Below the pieces are notes generated by a model that made no database searches, was not told the DNA's origin, and saw nothing but the letters and a program-made list of their open reading frames with translations. A DNA stretch of 64,000 bases from NCBI GenBank assembly GCA_021775095.1, contig JAJFII010000001.1:23733-87732 (forward strand), read 5' to 3'. The position numbers and the translations under genes were made by a program. Below, in pieces: positions 8,630-17,728 of this stretch. The first letter of the stretch is position 1; the number at the start of each line of letters is the position of its first letter. This DNA comes from Rhodospirillales bacterium. GTDB lineage: Bacteria; Pseudomonadota; Alphaproteobacteria; Rhodospirillales; Casp-alpha2.

Positions 8630-10216
8630 ATGACCGAACACACCAAGAGTTTGACTGATATCCTGGAACATATTGCCCAGGGTGTTGTCATGATCGACAA
8701 GACCAATAAGCTGGTCGTTTGGAACAAAAAATATCAGCAGATTTTGCAGATTCCTGACGGATTTCTAAAACCGCGACTGTCGGGACGTGACATCATTCTG
8801 CTGCTTGCCAAACGGGGCGACTATGGTCCAGGGGATCCGCACAAGTTGGCGGACGAGAGGTTATCTATCCTCTGGAGTGATACCAGATCGCCGAAAACGA
8901 TCACTGTTCGCAACAAACGCACCTACGAGGTTCTCACACAGCCCACCGGTGATGGCGGACTGACCATTACCTATACGGACATAACCCGCCGTATTCGGGT
9001 CGATGATGAATTACGCCAAGCCCACTCACAATTGGAGCAGCGGGTCGAACAGCGCACCGGTGAATTGCGTCAGGAAATCAGCGAACGCAAACATATTGAA
9101 GCGGAATTGCGCAAGGCCAAGGAAAAAGCCGAAATCCAGGAAGAACTTTTCACCAAAGTTTACCAATTCAGTCCAGCTCTATCGACGATTGCGTCACCAA
9201 AAGACGGAAGACACCTGGATGTGAACAATGCCTGGTCGTCGATCACCGGCTACAGCCGCGCAGAGGCCTTTGCCAAAACGTCGGTTCAACTTGGTTTGTG
9301 GGAATTTCCTGAACATCGGAAAAAATTTGTAAAAGAAATCAAAACCAAGGGGTATGTTCGCAATTTTGAAACCGTTTATCGGACAAAAAATGGTGCCCTC
9401 ATCAATATGTTGTTGGCCGGCGATATTGTCGATTTCAGGGGCGAGGACTGTATATTGGTTGTCGGCCAGGATATTTCCGAACGCATCCGGATGGACCGCA
9501 TGAAAAGTGAATTCATCGCGACTGTCAGCCATGAATTACGAACCCCATTGACCTCAATCAATGGGGCCCTTGGATTGTCGCTAAGTGGTGTCCTCGGGAA
9601 GCTGCCAAAAAAGGCTTCGAATATGATTAAGATCGCCCATAAAAATTGTGAGCGGCTGATCAATTTGGTGAATGATATTCTTGACGTCGAGAAACTGAAT
9701 TCTTCACAAATGGTTTACACGTACGAAAGGCTCGCGCTATCAGAATTATTGACCGAAGCGGTAATCATTAACGAAGGATATGCCGTTGAGCACGGCGTAA
9801 AAATTCGTTTAAAAATCCATTCGCCTGCCATCGTATGGGGTGACGCGTTCCGCCTGAACCAAGTGGTTGCCAACCTGTTTTCCAATGCGGCTAAATTTTC
9901 ACCGTCTGGCAGTGACATTACCATTTCCCTCGACACGGACACAGGCCTGGCAATTGTTAAAGTTTCCGACGAGGGTCCAGGTATTCCCGCGTCGTTTCAC
10001 ACCCAGGTGTTTGACCAGTTTTCCCAGGCTGACGCGTCCGATGCCCGGGCAAGGGGTGGAACCGGACTGGGTTTAAACATTTGTCGTTCAATTGTCGAAA
10101 ACCACCAGGGTGAAATTGGCTTTCACGATAACAGTCCCTGCGGCACAACCTTTTTCATCAAATTACCCCTGATTACGGTGTTGGAAGCAGGACCTCGAGC
10201 GCCGTTGCACGTGTAA
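8630..10216 (+). CDS. PAS-domain sensor histidine kinase (orphan)
   Basis: This soluble sensor kinase has 528 residues. An N-terminal PAS domain (about 8-125, with GVVMIDKTNKLVVWNKKY) is followed by a coiled coil (about 125-172) and a second PAS domain (about 175-285, with FSPALSTIA and VNNAWSSITGYSRAEA). The HisKA dimerisation domain has the phospho-acceptor His301 in VSHELRTPLTS. The HATPase domain shows an N box (QVVANLFSNAAKF), G1 (VSDEGPGIP) and G2 (RGGTGLGLNIC). No transmembrane helix is visible, so it likely senses a cytoplasmic signal. There is no adjacent response regulator gene. The ATG at 8630 has a weak RBS but agrees with the beginning of the first PAS domain. Signal and partner are unknown. 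Confidence 0.9.
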   Translation: MTEHTKSLTDILEHIAQGVVMIDKTNKLVVWNKKYQQILQIPDGFLKPRLSGRDIILLLAKRGDYGPGDPHKLADERLSILWSDTRSPKTITVRNKRTYEVLTQPTGDGGLTITYTDITRRIRVDDELRQAHSQLEQRVEQRTGELRQEISERKHIEAELRKAKEKAEIQEELFTKVYQFSPALSTIASPKDGRHLDVNNAWSSITGYSRAEAFAKTSVQLGLWEFPEHRKKFVKEIKTKGYVRNFETVYRTKNGALINMLLAGDIVDFRGEDCILVVGQDISERIRMDRMKSEFIATVSHELRTPLTSINGALGLSLSGVLGKLPKKASNMIKIAHKNCERLINLVNDILDVEKLNSSQMVYTYERLALSELLTEAVIINEGYAVEHGVKIRLKIHSPAIVWGDAFRLNQVVANLFSNAAKFSPSGSDITISLDTDTGLAIVKVSDEGPGIPASFHTQVFDQFSQADASDARARGGTGLGLNICRSIVENHQGEIGFHDNSPCGTTFFIKLPLITVLEAGPRAPLHV

Positions 10217-10318
10217 AGAGCACCGCCCGCTGCAATCCCTACGAACAGCCACAATGGAGGCGAAGAGAAGACGCCTTTTTCCTTGCTAATGGACCGCAGA
10301 TCCTGACTAATATCAGCC

Positions 10319-11710
10319 ATGAAATCGACTTTGGTCATCCTGGTTGTCGGCTTGTCTCCGTCCCTGGTCGGGGTCCACACCCCCCATTTAAAACGCCTGT
10401 CCGAGCGCGGTGCCATGCGGTCGCTGACCACGGTAATTCCCGCCGTTACCTGTACGGTACAGTCGACCCTGGTCACCGGCCTGATGCCGTCGGAACACGG
10501 TGCCGTGGCCAATGGCTGGTATTTTCGCGAGATGGCCGAAGTCCTGTTGTGGCGCCAGCCCAATATGTTGGTGGGTGGTGAAAAAATCTGGGACGCAGGC
10601 AAACGCCGTGATCCGGCATTTACCTGCGCCAAAATGTTCTGGTGGTACAATATGTATTCCACCGCCGACTGGAGCGCCACGCCGCGTCCCATGTATCCGG
10701 CCGACGGCCGCAAAGTACCTGACCACTATACCTTTCCGTCTGATTTACGTGACGAGCTGGATGGCAAGCTGGGAAAATTCCCGTTGTTTAAATTCTGGGG
10801 GCCGCTGGCGGATATTACCTCCAGCGCCTGGATAACCAAGGCCACTCAACATGTGATCGATAGCCGCGACCCGACACTTACGCTCAGTTATTTGCCCCAC
10901 CTGGATTATAATCTGCAACGCCTGGGACCGGACCTGGAGCACTCCCGTATCCAACAGGACCTAAAAGAAGTCGACGCCTTGTGCGGCGATCTGATTACTG
11001 CCGCTGATCGTGACGGGCGGCAGGTCATCGTCGTTTCCGAGTACGGCATTACGCCGGTTACCGACGCTGTCCATATTAACCGGGCGCTGCGTGAAGCCGG
11101 GTTGATTGCCGTTCGAACGGAAATGGGGCGTGACGTCTTTGATGCCGGGGCTTCGGCGGCATTTGCCATGGCCGATCATCAACTGGCCCATATTTATGTA
11201 AAATCGCCAGAACACATCGAAGCTGTGAAAAATATTATTGAGGCATTGGATGGGGTCGAGCGGGTCCTCGACGATGCCGGCAAAAAAGCCGAAGGGTTGG
11301 ACCATCCCCGGTCCGGTGAGCTGGTGGCCATTTCAGATGCCGACCGCTGGTTCAGTTATTATTATTGGCTGGACGATGAAAAGGCCCCGGACTACGCCCG
11401 TACGGTCGATATTCACCGCAAACCCGGATACGATCCGGTTGAATTGTTTGTCGATCCGGCACTCAGGTTTCCCATGGCGACCATGGCCTGGAAACTGGCC
11501 AAACGAAAAATCGGATTTCGCAACCTGCTAGACGTCATCTCATTGAAAGACACCCAAATCGTCAAGGGGTCTCACGGGCGCCTGACCGATGATTCCAACC
11601 ACGGACCGCTGGTCATCAGTTCTCGCGGTGATTTGTTAGGTGACGGTGCCATCCACGCCACAGCGTTCAAACAATTGGTGCTTGATCACGTTTTTGATGA
11701 CGAAGGGTAG
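10319..11710 (+). CDS. eboF: EboF-like alkaline phosphatase / nucleotide pyrophosphatase family protein
   Basis: This is a 463-residue member of the type I phosphodiesterase/nucleotide pyrophosphatase superfamily. It carries PAVTCTVQSTLVTG near residue 41, the position of the nucleophilic Thr, and GLMPSEHGAVANGW, FWWYNMY, LPHLDYNLQRLGPD and SEYGITPV further on. These match proteins I recall from the ebo gene cluster and related phosphodiesterase genes. The usual metal-ligand Asp of the first strand (often VxxxDG) is replaced here by VVGLSPS, as in relatives. Its location beside eboC, eboE, eboD, eboB and eboA strongly supports assignment as EboF. It is transcribed toward eboC. It presumably cleaves a phosphoester or phosphoanhydride in the cluster's unknown metabolite; that is inference. 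Confidence 0.8.
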   Translation: MKSTLVILVVGLSPSLVGVHTPHLKRLSERGAMRSLTTVIPAVTCTVQSTLVTGLMPSEHGAVANGWYFREMAEVLLWRQPNMLVGGEKIWDAGKRRDPAFTCAKMFWWYNMYSTADWSATPRPMYPADGRKVPDHYTFPSDLRDELDGKLGKFPLFKFWGPLADITSSAWITKATQHVIDSRDPTLTLSYLPHLDYNLQRLGPDLEHSRIQQDLKEVDALCGDLITAADRDGRQVIVVSEYGITPVTDAVHINRALREAGLIAVRTEMGRDVFDAGASAAFAMADHQLAHIYVKSPEHIEAVKNIIEALDGVERVLDDAGKKAEGLDHPRSGELVAISDADRWFSYYYWLDDEKAPDYARTVDIHRKPGYDPVELFVDPALRFPMATMAWKLAKRKIGFRNLLDVISLKDTQIVKGSHGRLTDDSNHGPLVISSRGDLLGDGAIHATAFKQLVLDHVFDDEG

Positions 11711-11816
11711 CGGTTTTCCAGACAACCATTCGCGGTGGTTGGATCCGATCAATTACCATATTGTCCCAGAAGTTTGTTAATTCCCAAGACCCTATAAAAA
11801 AAATCTCCTACTCCCG

Positions 11817-12689
11817 TTAAGTGCCGGAAATAAACTTTTGAAAAAACAGGGTCAACAGAAAACCTAAACCGGCAACAGCGGCCAATGTGGTTTCACCCAT
11901 ATAGGCGATCAGAACCGCATCCAATAAACACATGCCGGCGATCAGACTAACGACGGCCCGAGGAATATCCCCCGGCCCGCGCCGTTTAACAAAATACAGA
12001 GCAACAACAACCCACAGGGCGAACACCCCACTAAATGGCCACAGGGCGAATTGATCAAGGGATTGCCAGATGCCAAATACCACGGGTGCGCCGAGAAACA
12101 GCAGCGGCCACAGGTTTTCCACCCGCCCCAGGTTTTCCTGTTTGGCCACATAGGTGAGGCCGATCAAATAGGCCAACAATAATCCGGCCCCGGCGATCAG
12201 CGGCGTTGGCAGGGCCGCGACAAAACTCAAGCCCGCCGACAAATATACAAAAACCCGGCACAGTCCCATGATCAACGGACTCGACGGGTTCGCCTTATGG
12301 TGACGGTTATAAAGGACAATCGCGCCAGCCAGGCCAATGCCGCTCAACGCGGGCCAGATACCGGTACCACCGGGCCGCGCCAAACCGCTCCAGGCCAACA
12401 GGCCGATGCCAACGAAGAGCATGGTAAACCCCCAGAGGAATACGGTTTTCTGAGTAATTTCGCCCGACGGAATGGGTCGTTCAGGCCGTTCCCGGGCATC
12501 GATTTCCGCGTCGAAGGCATCGTTTAAAAACATCCCGCCAATATAAAACAAGGACAAGGCAATGGCGATCAGCAGGGTACGGTCATCGACCGCGTTGCCA
12601 CCAACCAGGACGATGGCAGCAAGCATGTTGGTCCAAACGGTCGGCAGATTGGAAACACGCCCCAGGCGCAGGGCTAGGCCTAAAGTCAT
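11817..12689 (-). CDS. eboC: EboC-like UbiA-family prenyltransferase homologue
   Basis: This integral membrane protein of 290 residues has about eight hydrophobic helices. The first Asp-rich motif of UbiA prenyltransferases is intact (NDAFDAEIDARERPERPIPSG, around residues 56-76). The usual second Asp-rich motif is not evident; the corresponding region reads GLTYVAKQENLG. This combination is characteristic, as I recall, of EboC proteins. The ATG overlaps the stop of eboE by 4 bp, so the two are translationally coupled. UbiA enzymes transfer prenyl groups to soluble acceptors at the membrane, but EboC activity is not established. It is the last gene of the minus-strand eboD-eboE-eboC unit. Confidence 0.82.
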   Translation of the reverse strand: MTLGLALRLGRVSNLPTVWTNMLAAIVLVGGNAVDDRTLLIAIALSLFYIGGMFLNDAFDAEIDARERPERPIPSGEITQKTVFLWGFTMLFVGIGLLAWSGLARPGGTGIWPALSGIGLAGAIVLYNRHHKANPSSPLIMGLCRVFVYLSAGLSFVAALPTPLIAGAGLLLAYLIGLTYVAKQENLGRVENLWPLLFLGAPVVFGIWQSLDQFALWPFSGVFALWVVVALYFVKRRGPGDIPRAVVSLIAGMCLLDAVLIAYMGETTLAAVAGLGFLLTLFFQKFISGT

Positions 12690-13888
12690 GGGATCAATTG
12701 GTCGCGGACCCAGGCCAATTCCCGGGCAATGGCGGTGCTCACGCCAACATTGCGATATTCTTCGGCCAGCACGTCCCAGGTATAGGTTTCCACTTCCAAC
12801 TGTTCGGTTACCGGCTGTTCGCGGTGCAGGGCCAGTATGTCTTTGAGAAATTGCTGGGTGGTGGCGACGGTCTGCATTTCATGTAAAAAGATCGGCACGT
12901 GGAAATGGGTGCGCCATTCGGAGCCCTGAGCTGCCGCGAGGTTTTCCAGGGCTTCGGGAATATCGGCATATCTGATCAGCGTGCCATCGCGGTTTTCAAC
13001 AACCTGATGCATATAAACCGGCTCATTCATCTGCCCCAGTTGCCGGGCCGTATTGCCATCGACACAGGGGATGCGCATGGCCGAACTCAGTTGCAATTTG
13101 GATATTTTGATGCCGGCGTCTTTCAGGGCCTTTAAACTGGCACCGGGGTTCTCGAACTCGACCGCCGCATGGCACACATCATAACAAACGCCCAAATGGC
13201 GACGCAGGGCCTGGGACGCGTGATCCGGGGTTAACCCAGCCAAATCGGCCAAACGGGAGACCGCACGGGCACCGTATAGGTGGCGTTCAAAAAACTGCAC
13301 GGTCTCGTCGATGGTTTCAATCATACAAAACGGCTCCGGTTCGAGCGCCAGATTAATGGATTTGCCGGTTGTTTCATGGATTTTCACCAAATGCGACACG
13401 TGATCAACCATGTGGTCGGCGATGGTTTTGATGAGACCCGGTGTTTGGGCAATCCATGGTTTGAAGGTGCCGGGCACCGTGCTGATGGATCCTTCCAGTC
13501 CCACGGGCAGCAACTTTGCCAGGTGATCTGCCAGAAGATTGGAATAGCGCAGGCGCAGGGGATCGCCCCAGTCCGGTTTATAAGCCCCTTCCTTGACCGG
13601 CTCGCCATGGAACGTGCCATAGGGGAATCCATTCAGGGTAAATACATAATAATCACCCTCTGCAAGAAAGTCCTGCAGTTCGGAAAAGTGTGAAGGATCA
13701 GACAGCGACTGTGCCGCCTTGGCGGCCAGGCGCAATCCCACTCCCAAGGGCGCGTCCGGCGAGACCTCGGCTTTGATTTCCGGCAGATGGCGACGCAGTC
13801 CGGCGATAACATCGGGCCAGATTTCGGCAGCATGGATGTTTGTGCAATAGGTCAGGTGACCCAGCGAGGGGTGGGAAGGAAACTGCAT
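12686..13888 (-). CDS. eboE: EboE-like TIM-barrel protein (metabolite traffic protein)
   Basis: This soluble 400-residue protein of the xylose-isomerase-like TIM-barrel type is annotated in databases as metabolite traffic protein EboE. Visible strand motifs include YVFTLNGFPYGTFHG near residue 82, NLALEPEPFCMIE near 190, GVCYDVCHAAVEFE near 237 and KISKLQLSSAMRIP near 258. The acidic and His residues at strand ends are consistent with a metal site. The ATG overlaps the eboD stop (TGATG) and its own stop overlaps the eboC start, so D-E-C form one coupled operon. Its reaction is unknown; sugar-phosphate isomerase or epimerase chemistry is plausible by fold. Confidence 0.82.
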   Translation of the reverse strand: MQFPSHPSLGHLTYCTNIHAAEIWPDVIAGLRRHLPEIKAEVSPDAPLGVGLRLAAKAAQSLSDPSHFSELQDFLAEGDYYVFTLNGFPYGTFHGEPVKEGAYKPDWGDPLRLRYSNLLADHLAKLLPVGLEGSISTVPGTFKPWIAQTPGLIKTIADHMVDHVSHLVKIHETTGKSINLALEPEPFCMIETIDETVQFFERHLYGARAVSRLADLAGLTPDHASQALRRHLGVCYDVCHAAVEFENPGASLKALKDAGIKISKLQLSSAMRIPCVDGNTARQLGQMNEPVYMHQVVENRDGTLIRYADIPEALENLAAAQGSEWRTHFHVPIFLHEMQTVATTQQFLKDILALHREQPVTEQLEVETYTWDVLAEEYRNVGVSTAIARELAWVRDQLIP

Positions 13889-15084
13889 CAGGACTCCTGA
13901 CGGGCCTTTAACCAGGCGATGGATTGGAGAACCAGATCCGTATCCATTTGGTGAACCTCAATGCCTATCCCGATATCCGACAACAAGGTGATGGTCAGTT
14001 CACCGCCCAAATGTTCGCGAAATTCCTGCAGGCCAATCATCAACTCCAAGGTGCCTTCGGCGGTACGTTTTTCAAGTGCCGGATGCCACAACTTAAATCC
14101 CAAATGTTCCAACAGAAAACAAATGCGGGTCTCGGCACCGGCACCGAGCAGACCGCTTAAAACGGAATATCGGGCATCCAGGGCAATACCGATGGCCACG
14201 GCTTCCCCGTGGCGCACGTGATACCGGGTTAATCCCTCCAGTTTATGGGCCGACCAATGGCCATAGTCGAGCGGTCGGGCGCTGCCCATCTCGAAGGGGT
14301 CCCCACCATGGCCAATTTGATGCATGTGCAACTCGGCACAGCGGCGGATGAGATGTGCCATGGCCTGTTTTTCGAAGGTCGCCAAGGGATCGGCATTTTG
14401 TTCGAGCCAGTCGAAAAACCCGGCGTCACGGATCAGCGCAACTTTAACCGCTTCTGCCATGCCTGCTATCTTGTCCCGGGTGCCCAGCCCCATGACAAAA
14501 TCTATGTCATTGAGGACGGCAAATGGCGGAGAAAAAGTGCCGATATAATTTTTTGCGCCATAGAGGTTAACGCCGTTTTTGACCCCCACACCGGAATCAT
14601 TTTGCGACAAAACCGTCGATGGAACGCGGATATGACGAACCCCTCGATGGGTTGTTGCGGCGACCAGACCGACGGCATCGAGCACAGCACCGCCACCGAT
14701 GGCAATGGCATAGGAATGACGGTCGATGCGATAATCGTAAAGCGTTTGTTGCATCTGTTCGACAAAATGAATATCTGATTTGATTTTCTCGCCGCCGGGA
14801 ACCAGGACGGGAGGCGCAACCATTTCAATGTATGCAGCGTGGTGATCGACATAGGCATCAATGCGCGCCAGCAGATCCGGGTTGGCAGCGGACAGGCCGT
14901 CGTCGAGGAAAATCACTACCTTGTGGCGTTTGTCAGTTTCCAGCCGGCACAGGGCATCAACCAGGGCAGAATTATCCGTGTGAAATAGGCCTTCCGTAAA
15001 ATATACGGGAAACTCATAGGGCACCGAAAACTGTTGCAAATGGAGCGTCAATTCGGATTTTGTTTTGGTTTGCACCCATACCAT
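13888..15084 (-). CDS. eboD: EboD-like sugar-phosphate cyclase (3-dehydroquinate synthase homologue)
   Basis: This 398-residue protein is homologous to 3-dehydroquinate synthase and related cyclitol synthases. The NAD-binding motif GGGAVLDAVG lies near residue 129, followed by RVPSTVLSQNDSGVGVKNGVN. Candidate metal ligands are the Glu of GMAEAVKVAL, the His of DYGHWSAHKLE and the His of RHGEAVAIG. In ebo clusters this protein is thought to make a cyclitol-type product from a sugar phosphate rather than serve the shikimate pathway; the true substrate is unknown. The ATG has a clear GGAG sequence about 7 bases upstream. It is the promoter-proximal gene of eboD-eboE-eboC, and a mobile element sits about 100 bp upstream of it. 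Confidence 0.85.
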   Translation of the reverse strand: MVWVQTKTKSELTLHLQQFSVPYEFPVYFTEGLFHTDNSALVDALCRLETDKRHKVVIFLDDGLSAANPDLLARIDAYVDHHAAYIEMVAPPVLVPGGEKIKSDIHFVEQMQQTLYDYRIDRHSYAIAIGGGAVLDAVGLVAATTHRGVRHIRVPSTVLSQNDSGVGVKNGVNLYGAKNYIGTFSPPFAVLNDIDFVMGLGTRDKIAGMAEAVKVALIRDAGFFDWLEQNADPLATFEKQAMAHLIRRCAELHMHQIGHGGDPFEMGSARPLDYGHWSAHKLEGLTRYHVRHGEAVAIGIALDARYSVLSGLLGAGAETRICFLLEHLGFKLWHPALEKRTAEGTLELMIGLQEFREHLGGELTITLLSDIGIGIEVHQMDTDLVLQSIAWLKARQES

Positions 15085-15184
15085 TTTATTTCTCCGCTTT
15101 TGTCGTTGTTACCACCCGTTGCCGGGTCCACTTGTCTCTTGATTTGTTCAAACGATCTGCCCTATTAAATAACCGGTCCTGACC

Positions 15185-15455
15185 CTAGGGTCAGGACCCA
15201 TTAATTTCGTCCATTCTGCGGAGGTGATTTATCTCTCTGGTTAGGCGGAAAGACGCAGGAAACCCCACGGTTTTCAAGTTTTTTCAACGAAGCCAGAGTG
15301 ATAAAGCGCCCCGCCCCAAGGGGTTTGTCCGTAAGCTCACGCCTTGTGCGAAAACAAGGCTCGAATATGCCCAGCATGTCCTTGCGCTTGTTTTCTTGTA
15401 TTCGTAAGCTTACTGGCAAACAGAATTGCATGAAATTAATGGGTCCTGACCCTAG
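15185..15455. mobile_element. 271-bp MITE-like element with perfect 24-bp terminal inverted repeats
   Basis: The ends at 15185-15208 and 15432-15455 are exact reverse complements over 24 bp (outer part CTAGGGTCAGGACCC). The interior has no intact gene. If CTAG is the target duplication, each repeat is 20 bp. The left end forms a larger palindrome with flanking DNA (TCCTGACCC then TAGGGTCAGGA), hinting at insertion into an older copy. About 170 bp of the left part recur nearly identically at 51098-51266, and solo ends occur at 2726 and 27479. It lies between eboD and the TMEM220-like gene, on the promoter side of both. No transposase is in the window, so it is probably mobilised in trans. Confidence 0.8.
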
Positions 15456-15481
15456 TTAGTTGTTTATTGAAAATGTAGGAT

Positions 15482-15859
15482 ATGTCCATGAAGTATTTAA
15501 ACATTTTATTTTTCCTGCTTATGATTGCCTTTATCGGCGTCCAATATAACGATCCCGACGGTCCTGTGTGGGCACTGATTTATGCCGTTCCTATGGTCTG
15601 GGCCGGCTTGGCAGGCTTTCGGTTGCCGCATGTTTTGGGGCCTCGTTATTTTTCGGTACTTGTCCTTTCCGTTGTCGGTATTTTGCTTCTCACCGTCTTT
15701 TATTGGCCGACAACCCCTGGGTTCTGGCAGAAAGATGTCTGGTGGGAAACCGAAACCGCGCGCGAAGGCATGGGCATGATGATTGCCAGTCTGGTCATCC
15801 TCGTTGCCGCCGCAACCATTTGGTTGGCCCGCAAGAAGCCCATACAACCTGATTCCTGA
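15482..15859 (+). CDS. TMEM220-family small membrane protein
   Basis: This 125-residue protein has about four transmembrane helices (around residues 4-20, 28-46, 55-74 and 97-115) and the conserved-looking QYNDPDGPVWALIY between the first two. Length and motif fit the transmembrane family 220 (TMEM220-like) proteins. Two ATGs compete: 15482 lies only a few bases after AGGA, while 15488 has better spacing and would remove two residues. It begins 27 bp beyond the inverted-repeat element, which may therefore carry or disturb its promoter, and it is convergent with the cytochrome gene. Function is unknown in the family. Confidence 0.75.
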   Translation: MSMKYLNILFFLLMIAFIGVQYNDPDGPVWALIYAVPMVWAGLAGFRLPHVLGPRYFSVLVLSVVGILLLTVFYWPTTPGFWQKDVWWETETAREGMGMMIASLVILVAAATIWLARKKPIQPDS

Positions 15860-15880
15860 GCAAAGCGGAACTTGTGCAGA

Positions 15881-16246
15881 TCACGGGGAAAACTTTTTAC
15901 TCATGACATAAGCGACAATGGCCATGCGTTCTTCTTCGTCATAAACTTCATCCCATGCGGGCATTTTTTTAAATCCTTTGGTTATGCGCTTGTACACAAA
16001 CGCCGGTTTGTAGCGCCGGGGTTTTAGTTTAGGCGCTTTGCCCGGGTAGGCTTTATAACCGTGACAATGGGTGCATTGTTCAAACCAGATTTCCTTGCCC
16101 TTGGCAAAGTTTGCGGGATCGGCCAGATAGGCGTCCGTAAATTCAACGGGCACGAATTTTTTTGTTTCTTCGGCCGAACCCGGCGACAGATTGGCACCGA
16201 GCACCATCACCAAAACCAGGCAACCAACTATGACGTAACGATACAT
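15881..16246 (-). CDS. Periplasmic c-type cytochrome (monohaem)
   Basis: An N-terminal signal peptide (hydrophobic segment VIVGCLVLVMVLGA, cleavage probably near GSAEE) is followed by a single haem-binding CTHCH motif near residue 58 and a KMPAWDEVY segment that can supply the axial methionine. I place the start at the ATG at 16246 because GGGAG lies upstream and the signal peptide then begins directly; an upstream in-frame codon at 16279 would add 11 unlikely residues. It is downstream of the PQQ-dependent dehydrogenase gene on the same strand, though a strong terminator lies between them. It may accept electrons from that dehydrogenase in the periplasm (inference). Confidence 0.85.
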   Translation of the reverse strand: MYRYVIVGCLVLVMVLGANLSPGSAEETKKFVPVEFTDAYLADPANFAKGKEIWFEQCTHCHGYKAYPGKAPKLKPRRYKPAFVYKRITKGFKKMPAWDEVYDEEERMAIVAYVMSKKFSP

Positions 16247-16375
16247 CAACTCAACACTCCCGATCGATCCCGTTCTCAAAAAGGTGCATAAAAGAAGCGA
16301 CCCTTCGCAACAGCAGTTCCTTCAAATAGGATCCAGACCTTTTTTGCAGGACCTAGACATTCAATTTCATAACAG

Positions 16376-16408
16376 AAAAATGTCGCCAGCATTTTAGAAC
16401 TGGCGACA
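16376..16408 (-). terminator. Intrinsic terminator of the PQQ-dependent dehydrogenase gene
   Basis: A perfect 9-bp stem (TGTCGCCAG and its complement, 16381-16389 and 16400-16408) with a 10-base loop lies just after the stop of the dehydrogenase gene. On the minus strand it is followed directly by TTTTT. This is a textbook intrinsic terminator, and it separates this gene from the cytochrome gene. Confidence 0.85.
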
Positions 16409-16426
16409 TTCTCTTGAACGGATGGA

Positions 16427-17728
16427 TCAGTCGGAAACGATCTTATAGATCGTATCACTGGTCCCGTTGGGGCCGGTGGTGATCGACGTCAGGGCATATA
16501 CATCACCCGCATTGTCCTGGGCAAATGCCAGGATGTAGGGGATCTTGCCACTCATGTTGGTAACCGTTGCCACATCCAGGCTCCACTTGTCGCCGGAACC
16601 GGACGCCACAAAGATTTGACCGTCCATTTGAGCAAAACCCTTGGACCAGTCGCCGAAGACATATTTACCAGCCAGTCCCTTATCGGAACCGCGGTGGATA
16701 TATCCGCCGGTGACGGAAATCCCCAGGCAGCCATCGGGCTGTGCCGTGCAGTTTTTGTATTCCAAAACCGGATTGATCAATTCATCCATGTCACAGGTTG
16801 CGGGATGGTCGTCGGGTTTCTGGTAATCAAAACAATGTCCCGCTTCCATCCGACGCCAGCCGTAGTTGCCGCCTTTTGTGATAACATTGACTTCTTCGAA
16901 GCTGTTCTGCTGAACATCACCGCAGATCAAACGTCCGTCTTGTTGATCGAAGGAACACCGCCATGGGTTGCGCAGACCATAGGCATAGATTTCCGGAAGG
17001 GCTTCGTCGTCGTCAACAAAGGGATTGTCATCGGGGATGGCATAATTGTTATCGCCATCGGTTTTGTTGATATCAACCCGAAGAATTTTGCCGTGGAGAA
17101 CGGACAGGTCCTGACCATTTCCTTCGGTTACATTGTGGCCGATGCCCCAATCGTTGGCGTATCCGCCATCGCCGGTGGAAATGTAAAGATAACCGTCCGG
17201 ACCAAAGCCGATCCAGTGACCATTGTGGTTAAACTGTGGCCAGTCAATGGCCGTAATGATACGGCCGGAATTGGGGTTGGCCTTATTGGGATCCTCCGAT
17301 GAAACGGTATATTCTTCAACAACATTGGTGTGATCCCACCACAACATCTTTCCAAGATCACCCTGGAAATCGAGGATGGTGGAATAGGAAACGTAAAATT
17401 TTCCGTTGTTTTTGAAGTTCGGATGGAAGGTCAGGCCTAACGCGCCGCGCTCGTCAAAATCATGGAACTGGGTAATGATCTTGTTTCGGATATCAAGGAA
17501 CGGCGACGGCAGTAAATTGCCGTCCTTATCGATGATCTTGATGTGGCCAAACTGCTCGACCACAAATTTGCGGTCGTCACCGGCCGGTTGAACCATGGCC
17601 AACGGTGTGTTTACACCAGAGACATAGGGAACCAGCTTAACTTTGGTCGCGGCGTCGGATGCAGTAGCACCAAAGGCCAAAAGGCCAGCCGTTACGGCTA
17701 CGCCCGTTAGAAATTTAGATATACGCAT
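16427..17728 (-). CDS. PQQ-dependent sugar dehydrogenase (glucose/sorbosone dehydrogenase family)
   Basis: This secreted protein of 433 residues begins with a Sec signal peptide (MRISKFLTGVAVTAGLLAFG, cleaved near ASDA). The remainder is a six-bladed propeller of the soluble glucose/sorbosone dehydrogenase type: ERGALGLTFHPNF, SYSTI, QFNHNGHWIGFGPDGYLYISTGDGG, NPWRCSFD and YKNC. The NHNG...GPDGYLY motif is typical of PQQ and calcium binding in this family. The ATG is preceded by GGGGAGA. These enzymes oxidise sugars or aldehydes in the periplasm and pass electrons to a cytochrome; a c-type cytochrome gene is the next gene downstream. Substrate unknown, but its position inside the ebo cluster is notable. 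Confidence 0.88.
   Translation of the reverse strand: MRISKFLTGVAVTAGLLAFGATASDAATKVKLVPYVSGVNTPLAMVQPAGDDRKFVVEQFGHIKIIDKDGNLLPSPFLDIRNKIITQFHDFDERGALGLTFHPNFKNNGKFYVSYSTILDFQGDLGKMLWWDHTNVVEEYTVSSEDPNKANPNSGRIITAIDWPQFNHNGHWIGFGPDGYLYISTGDGGYANDWGIGHNVTEGNGQDLSVLHGKILRVDINKTDGDNNYAIPDDNPFVDDDEALPEIYAYGLRNPWRCSFDQQDGRLICGDVQQNSFEEVNVITKGGNYGWRRMEAGHCFDYQKPDDHPATCDMDELINPVLEYKNCTAQPDGCLGISVTGGYIHRGSDKGLAGKYVFGDWSKGFAQMDGQIFVASGSGDKWSLDVATVTNMSGKIPYILAFAQDNAGDVYALTSITTGPNGTSDTIYKIVSD

Noticed and set aside
15201..15431. Minus-strand 76-codon open frame inside the inverted-repeat element
   Set aside because: A similar frame exists in the second copy, but the differences do not look clearly selected for protein function and there is no transposase motif.
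16616..17302. Plus-strand 228-codon open frame
   Set aside because: It lies entirely antisense to the PQQ-dependent dehydrogenase gene, whose product is clearly recognisable.
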